From assembly GCF_010015445.1 (NCBI RefSeq), contig NC_053127.1, forward strand, positions 26,193,745-26,257,744: a stretch of DNA of 64,000 bases. Reading direction: 5' to 3'. How positions within the stretch are numbered: the stretch's first letter is position 1; the number at the start of each line of letters is the position of its first letter. A model generated the notes under the pieces. It was not told where the DNA came from, did not search any database, and was given only the letters and a program-made list of their open reading frames with translations. The position numbers were made by a program, and so were the translations under genes. This document shows, piece after piece, positions 57,881 through 64,000 of the stretch. This DNA comes from Perca fluviatilis. Its lineage: Eukaryota > Chordata > Actinopteri > Perciformes > Percidae.

Positions 57881-58988
57881 CTTTCCGTTAGCTAAAAAAA
57901 CAACCCAACTGTGAACCCGAGGCTCAAGGTCTTCAAGAGGCTGGCCCCAAAATGTTGCGAAAGAGGAAAGCGCTGATAAGGAGCCCTGGCGGTGTAATAA
58001 GTCACTCTCTGAGACAGAAGTCCGAGGCTTTGATCAGCAGCAGGTAAAGTCCATGAGATAGGCCCGTGTGCAGCGGGGACACCGCTGACAAAGCAAGTAA
58101 ACATGGAACTGACTGCTGCGCTGCTAAGAGGGGCAGGCTTATGCTGCCTTCAGGTACGCCCTGTAAACTCCCAAATGCCACTCCTCGAGTTGTTTATACT
58201 GCATTACCATGCATTGACCTGTTTTTACAAAGCACAATGGAGCATGTAACAGGAGTTGTTTTGTCTTTTCTTTTGCGGTGTCTGTTTCTTTTGAAGCCCA
58301 CATAGGCCTATTCTAACTTAACATATGTTCTTAATTAAATGTGTCTTATGCTACATGCATATTTAATACTTTCTATATATCTATCCATACACTAATTAAG
58401 ACTTAAGTAAACTGTAGTCTAAGAAACACTGGAAGCATATGTATAGGCTTCTTTAGGTTGCCTTGCTCTGTTTTAGTCTTTTTTATTATTGTCTACTCAG
58501 TTTTTTCACGTTTTACAATTTTCGATTTCACAATCTAGCCTTATTGAACTTAAAATCTAATTTTCACAAAAGTGTAAGACCCGATAAGAAATAATAGCTT
58601 CAATAATTATACATATAAATTATCGCTATCATGTTGTAGGACTCCTAAACTTCACAATCTGGTAAGCAAGTTACCTTCATATTTCTCACATTAAGCAACT
58701 ACCCAACACAAAAAACGTTCACATTTCAGACAGTAATTGAATGCGGCATTACCGCAGCGCTCCCAGCAGGGCTGCACTATCTCAGGCTACAAGGAAGCAA
58801 AATAACGGAGTGCTGCTGACGGTGATCCCAGCAGCTGGCGTGTAGAGTAGTCCGTTATAAAACACCGCGCCGGGCTGCAGTAGGTTTGTCTGGGTGCTAA
58901 TTAACAATCATCAACGGGAGGGCACTCAGTTCGGGCCGACACTCTTTAGCTACATGGCAAATTAAGTCCCTATAACAGAGATCTTCAA

Positions 58989-59412
58989 TAGGGGGTCCTC
59001 AGAGTTACTGCAGGGGCCCACCATTAACTATTGTTAATTTTTAGAATGTTTTTTTCAAAAATGTAAATGTGTTAACATGAATCCAATATATTATTAGCAA
59101 ATAAAAATTAGCCTATTTGGGAAAAAAGCATTGATGATAGGCTTACTAGCCTATAGGTAAGGACATATTTAAGGGAGCTATCCACAGAAACATTTAATCC
59201 TAAGGATTTACTGAGCCACATGCATTTTTAACATAAAAACATACGATTTATAAAATCATGCCAACAATTATTATTTCAATAGCTTAGTATTCTATGTAGT
59301 AAAAAGGTATGTATAATGGCTTTAGTCCGCCCTACACGTTTTTGTAGCCCAGTTTAATATGCAACTTAATATAGGGGGTCCCTGCTTCGTCTCTCTCTCA
59401 GTTAAGGGGTCC
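58989..59412 (-). mobile_element. hAT-like MITE, copy B
   Basis: Inverted-orientation relative of 45616-46028: AGGGGGTCCTCAGAG at the left and TAGGGGGTCCCTGCTTCG plus CAGTTAAGGGGTCC at the right. The middle has drifted and is AT-rich. A perfect hairpin starts 36 bp past its right end. Confidence 0.65.
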
Positions 59413-59448
59413 ATGGGCCCAAATTCCCATCCCATGTATGTATATTAT

Positions 59449-59525
59449 AAAATGAAGTGTATGCAGGCTTCTAATTTTTTTTTATCAATCTGTAAAAAAT
59501 TAGAAGCCTGCATACACTTCATTTT
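59449..59525. repeat. Perfect 32-bp inverted repeat (77-nt hairpin)
   Basis: Arms 59449-59480 and 59494-59525 are perfectly complementary over 32 bp, with a 13-nt loop TTTATCAATCTGT. The arm core is GTGTATGCAGGCTTCTAA. The size fits a pre-miRNA, but the perfect pairing suggests a recent inverted duplication. Confidence 0.9.
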
Positions 59526-61229
59526 GACAACAAGGCCTGAGTGTTAGTATATGGAAACATATTTAAATATGAAAATCTGCTTGTTTTCCCCGATTGTTCA
59601 AGTCCCTTTTCCTGTTTGCCTCAGATTGGAAATTTAATTGGAAATTTTCGCAACCTGCACTTTAAGCTCCTGAAACAACAAAACATGTTTTTTTTAAATC
59701 GATCAATGACATGTTCAGTACCAAACTACTTGTTACACTTCAAACCGTTATGATCTTTGTTCTTCTTTTAAACTTCCTGATTTTCTGGGACATCCCAGTG
59801 TGCAGTAGTAGGGGCCTGGGGTATTCTGTAGAGACAGCATGCTCTTCATTGGGAAGCACACCAAAACAGACAATAGGGGGAAAGAAAGATGTAATCAACC
59901 AGGTGATGAGTGTCAGCTCTCTGATAAGCAGCCTATTTCCAGAAAGGACTCCAGAGGGAGCCAGCATGCAGGTTTGTCTCAGCCATCCACCACTAACATG
60001 GCCCAGCCTGCCAGTGCCCGGCTCCTCTTGAATAAGGGTTAACAAGCTCATGGCTTCACTTTTGCCTCAAACTCAAATAGCCATCAGGTTCCCATAGTAG
60101 AAACAGCCTTTCATGCTGCCAGGTTAGCAGCACACACTACTTTTGTCACAGTTTCACCTGATTTACCCTCTAACTGTCTTGTTGCATCCATCACCTCACA
60201 TCCAGTTACTCGCCCTTAGCCTGCTAGCTGCCCTCAAGGTTCCCATCTCTCTCTGCAGTATTTCCTAGATGATGTGAGGCACCTCTGCTGAAACAATGAC
60301 CACTTCCGCTGACATCATAAAATATCACACCCCTATATCTTAAAACATGCAAGGAGTAACTGACTGAGAAAAAACTGCTTTGACTAGGGTTCCAGGCAAA
60401 CAGCATCTTCCTTTACTTTTTACCTTTTCTCTTAATGGGAAGAAGTAGGCCTACTCAAAACGTTTTTTCTTTTCTTTCTGAAGTATAACTTTTAATACAG
60501 TACTAGTCCTGCATTCAAATGTTTACTTCAAGTGAAGAGTGAAAGAGGCATTATCAGCACAAGGTTCTTAAATTGACTTCACGTCTGCTTAAGGTGGAGC
60601 TTTCAACTCTAATATAATTCCCGATAGTTTAATGAATAATATTGCATCATATTTGAATCGTTATGTGTGTCAAATCTGAATCTGCAACGTAGCAACATTT
60701 CTCTGTCAGGTAAATGCAGTAGTACAATGTATTCCTCTGAAATAGAAGTACACAGTAAGTCAGTAGTATACAGTTGAAATGCACACTTTGAAGTGCTTTT
60801 GGTGGGCCTTCTGTAAGTTATTCCTGGGTACAAAGAGTTAGAGAAATTCAATATTTTTCATACCTATCTAAACAGCATAATAAATATATCTGTTTGGGGG
60901 CTCTTTTACCTTAGCCCCCAAACAGTTTCTGTATGTTTAATGAGTGCTGTTATGGGCCTCTTTCACAGAATACATACATGTATATGTCACAGTAGGAGCA
61001 CCACAGGTGTAACTAATACGATGAATGATGGCTGAATTCCATTTAGCGGTTTCAGTTTCAGGGTACAGGTGTAGTGAATGCTCTCTCGCTAACTGGCTCT
61101 CTGTCCTAGCTTACTGGGACACTTGCATAGAACAGAGCCATCGTTAGTGTTATTCGCAACTGTGTAACTGTAGAAAAAAGAAAAAAGGCCTATTCCCCGA
61201 ATGTAACCTGATCACTCACCTGCCTGCAT
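59526..61229. other. Between mpp1 and tmlhe, nothing recognised
   Basis: Intergenic DNA in the divergent mpp1-tmlhe interval. No exon with a recognisable product was seen on either strand. Confidence 0.4.
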
Positions 61230-61237
61230 CTGTAATC

Positions 61238-61773
61238 CATACCTGTCAAGTATCCCGTTTTGGCCGGGAAAGTCCCGTATTTTACCCTTCTTTCCCGCCG
61301 TCCTCCCGTATTAGTATTTTCCCGTAAATCTCCCGTATTTTAACCTGCGTTATTAAAAAATAATACCCCGGGCCCGAGCGGAGTAAAATAATAAAAATAA
61401 ATACATTCCCAATCTGAGCTCTGTCACTAGCCTCGCGATAACTGCCACCTGCAGTAGCCTACTACAGGTACTGTAGGTGGCAGTTTTCGCGAGGTTAGTG
61501 TGTGAGGTCAGATGATGAGTGACAATGCAGGGAAAAAAAAGAAGAAAAAAACAGAGACGGATGATGGACGCTACGACAGAGACGGTGCGCTGCCAAAACT
61601 TATGAAGGCTTTACTATGCATTCCCCATAGCAATGCAAGTTCAGAACGGGTGTTTAGCATGGTTAACATGTTAAAATGTAACAGATACTGGAGCTTGGTT
61701 GGGGTGGTGGGACTGCTCGCAGTGGGCGCCGGAAAATTTCCCTTATTTTCAAATCCAAAATTTGACAGGTATG
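61238..61773 (+). mobile_element. Internally deleted hAT transposon
   Basis: 536 bp with inverted ends CATACCTGTCAA and TTGACAGGTATG. It is flanked by a perfect 8-bp target duplication CTGTAATC (61230-61237 and 61774-61781), the hAT signature. The ORF at 61512-61799 keeps the dimerisation motif IPHSNASSERVFSMVN of hAT transposases, followed by lost sequence. The left end has several TCCCGTA blocks. A related copy at 63184-63607 has the opposite orientation. Confidence 0.92.
61425..61500. repeat. Imperfect 32-bp hairpin inside the hAT element
   Basis: Arms 61425-61456 and 61469-61500 with a 12-nt loop GCCTACTACAGG. There are three differences in 32: two give G-U wobbles in RNA and one a U-U mismatch. 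The core CTCGCGA and CTGCCACCT are paired. Confidence 0.9.
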
Positions 61774-62185
61774 CTGTAATCTGCTATCAGCCACTCTAAT
61801 CTATACAGGTTGTTGCTGTAGCCTATACCTGCCTTTCCGCTTCTTCGTCTTTTTCTTACTGACTGTTAGGCATTCAGTTCAGACCAAACAAAGACCAGTT
61901 TATCTTCTACAGCTTTGTCTGTTGAGTCTACCTGTGAGTCCCATAGCCCAAAAGCACAACTGTAATGCACACCTCTTTATGCACACAGGTTTGGGTTTTT
62001 CACTTATTTTGGTTGATTACATCTCCTCACTGGAAAGTGTGCATGAATAACACATATGCATTGTAGTGCTTTATACTGATTCAACCATTTTTTTAGGCTC
62101 AATATTGATAATAACAATATCCAAAATGATCATTTAAGGTGTGTCAAAACCTCTCTGAAACACACACACACATACAAAACACACA

Positions 62186-62186
<1 letters not shown>

Positions 62187-62237
<51 letters not shown>
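62187..62237. repeat. Poly(A) run of about 50
   Basis: Uninterrupted A tract after CACACA, about 300 bp before the tmlhe start. Its length in the assembly is likely imprecise. Confidence 0.9.
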
Positions 62238-62238
<1 letters not shown>

Positions 62239-62539
62239 ATCCGGGTTTTCGGGATCAAGGGAACTACGCATGTGCCAAACTGACCAACACCGGTCTCTAG
62301 TGTAGGTAGGCCTACACCACTTTATTAAGTCTGGTTAAGATTTGCAACGTTTTCAAATCACAAGATAACCCGTGCCGTGTTTAATAATTAATTTGGCATA
62401 TTGAGACATGTTGTGGGATTAAAGACTTAAAGAAGCGAAGCGCTAAAGAGGCGTGTCAATTCAGCGACTGCACGGTGCGCTTCGGGAAAGAAGCGGTTGT
62501 TGTTTGTTTTATTCTGTTCATCACACCTTTGTGTTGACG

Positions 62540-62961
62540 ATGTTGGCCATGTTAAATAGGATACTGCGCCCCGCGTTAAAACCATGGTTAAAACAGGCTC
62601 AGCTGTCGCCTGCCGTCAGAAAGCCACAGCTACCATGGAGACACAAGACGCAGATCCGCGCGTGTGCTGCGACTTCAGCAACTTTTCAGCCACTTGAGGA
62701 CTGTCTCGGTGAGTTACATTACATGAAATAGCACACGTGTGTGAGGCAAAGCCGCTATTAACTTCATGCGTATGTAATCGCCAGTGCTCAACTATGGAGG
62801 GACGACCATGCATTTGAACTACGTGTGGCTGAGAGATCACTGCCGCTCTGCTGCTTCCTACAACTCCAGCACTAACCAGAGAAACCTGGACACTGGGAGT
62901 ATAGACCTCGCCATCCGTCCCGACGATGCGACTGTGCAAAATGGCCATCTCGTCCTTACAT
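62540..62961 (+). CDS. tmlhe: Trimethyllysine dioxygenase, 5' exons (partial)
   Basis: First two coding exons, 62540-62708 and 62785-62961, joined in phase 1. A third exon would start with the last two bases of a Trp codon. The start is the first ATG in frame; a GTG upstream at 62453 opens the same frame but is not a start. The N-terminus is basic and lacks acids (MLAMLNRILRPALKPWLKQA), as a mitochondrial targeting presequence. Exon 2 has LNYGGTTMHLNYVWLRDHCR and LDTGSIDLAIRP, the conserved N-terminal zinc-binding region of TMLHE and BBOX1. The TMLHE identity rests on YVWLRDHCRSA and QRxLDT. The enzyme is a Fe(II)/2-oxoglutarate oxygenase that hydroxylates trimethyllysine in the first step of carnitine synthesis. 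The catalytic domain lies beyond the window. It is divergent from mpp1, its Xq28 neighbour in humans. Confidence 0.93.
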
Positions 62962-63183
62962 GTAAATCCATTTTAAGTTGTTCTACCAAACTGAAGCCGA
63001 ACATCTGGAATTAAAATGTTGGCTAGGTCAAAACATTCCCAAAGTGTTTTAAAGTTATATTACACCGTCTGCATCCCAGAAAAGATCATCCAAAAGAAAT
63101 GCATTGTAATGACACTGTAATAAAGTCATGACATGAGGCTGGATTGCCAAGTGGGCACAGGTCCCAAACCCATACCATTGCTG

Positions 63184-63607
63184 TCAAGCTGTCAAGTTTT
63201 GGATTTGAAAATAAGGGAAATTTTCCCACCACCCCAACCAAGCTCCAGTATCCCTTACATTTTAAGAGAGGTGTAGAAGAAAGCTAAAATCACCACTTGA
63301 TGCAGAATGCTGAAAACATTTACAATTTATAACATTGCTTGTCTTTACATTTTATTTTCATTCCACACATTCTTTTCATTTCATATTGCTTTTCTTTTAC
63401 AGTTTTTCTTTTCATTTCACATAACTTTTCTTTACTCCTTTAATGAGTTATTGTACAAATTTGTACAAAGAGTGTATTTGTGGGCTGGGCCAGAGTGGTT
63501 CATGTTACATGGGAGTAGAGCGAGTAGAACATCATCCTATTCTCTGTAACAATCTTTCGTACCATGCTAAACACCCTTTCTGAACTTGCATTGCTATGGG
63601 GAATGCA
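63184..63607 (-). mobile_element. hAT transposon, second copy, in tmlhe intron 2
   Basis: On the minus strand it matches the 61238 element: GCATTCCCCATAGCAATGCA with AAGTTCAGAA next to it, and the right end GGAGCTTGGTTGGGGTGG plus TTATTTTCAAATCCAAAA. It holds about 290 bp (63272-63560) that the first copy lacks, so the first copy looks like a deletion derivative. Its far end is interrupted at 63608. Confidence 0.85.
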
Positions 63608-64000
63608 TAGGGTGACCAGACGTCCCGAAAAATTTGGGACAGTCCCGAAATCCAAGCAGTTGTCCCGAATCCCGAATCCTGGCCAAATTGTCCCGAAAAT
63701 TAGAGAAAAGTCTCAAGAGCAGACTCTGGAGTATAGTTATAGTCCGATTGAACATTAAAAACGGTCCATGGTGGTTTTTAATTGAGTCGTCCTGCAGCTG
63801 CAGCTCCCGTCACCACTTGAGTTCATGATTTTAATGATTTTTTAACGGGTTTACAAGACAAGACAAGTTGAGTTTCTGAATAAAAATAATAAATAATTTT
63901 GGTGCGGTGTTTTGAAATTCATGTTGAGTACCAGGCAGCCACGAGAAGGAGTGATTGGATTGGATGTTGCTGTTAAAGAGCAGACATGACAGTCAGTTGA
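63608..64000. mobile_element. Start of another hAT-like element, cut by the window end
   Basis: Right after CATAG the sequence changes to GGGTGACCAGACGTCCCG, followed by repeated GTCCCGAA blocks. This end resembles a fish hAT family and appears inserted into the second copy above. The other end is not in the window, so extent and type are uncertain. Confidence 0.4.

Noticed and set aside
61512..61799. Gene candidate with KKKKKK and SNASSERVFSM
   Set aside because: It lies within the hAT element and is a truncated transposase fragment.
62453..62539. Upstream GTG extension of tmlhe
   Set aside because: GTG is not a usual vertebrate start. ATG at 62540 begins a good mitochondrial presequence.

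Overview
The window is nuclear DNA from a ray-finned (teleost) fish. It contains interrupted genes with GT-AG introns, long (CA)n tracts, many short DNA transposons of types common in percomorph fish, and six recognisable vertebrate genes. No prokaryotic, viral or organellar segment was seen.

Layout: 1-1165 (+) is the 3' end of a KDM6-type histone H3K27 demethylase gene, called kdm6b because tmem88 follows it. 8431-9813 (+) is tmem88, complete in two coding exons. 10.6-18.8 kb is a tandem satellite built from roughly 25-bp and 36-bp T-rich monomers. It carries higher-order duplications and is interrupted by a block of tRNA-like 138-bp units and by one inserted retroelement tail. 20586-26976 (-) is pcolce, nine coding exons, 481 aa. 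27-36 kb is mostly unrecognised, with one orphan 101-aa ORF at 30154. 36104-42090 (-) is vamp2, five exons, 108 aa, with the ATG split by intron 1. 43.2-46 kb holds an internally deleted Tc1 element, a SINE and a MITE. 47699-57880 (-) is mpp1, twelve exons, 466 aa. 61.2-61.8 kb is a deleted hAT element with a perfect 8-bp target duplication. 62540-62961 (+) is the 5' end of tmlhe, which runs out of the window. A second hAT copy and the start of a third hAT-like element lie in tmlhe intron 2.

The genes do not form one pathway: chromatin (kdm6b), Wnt/Dishevelled signalling (tmem88), collagen maturation (pcolce), synaptic vesicle fusion (vamp2), membrane scaffolding (mpp1) and carnitine synthesis (tmlhe). 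Their order is informative about synteny: kdm6b, tmem88 and vamp2 are together on human 17p13.1, mpp1 and tmlhe are on Xq28, and pcolce is on 7q22.

Exon boundaries were set by hand from splice sites and confirmed by reading-frame phase. The phases close exactly for pcolce, vamp2, mpp1 and tmem88. The most unusual content is the higher-order satellite, the tRNA-like array inside it, two pre-miRNA-sized hairpins (59.45 and 61.43 kb), and long CA tracts directly behind two 5' splice sites.
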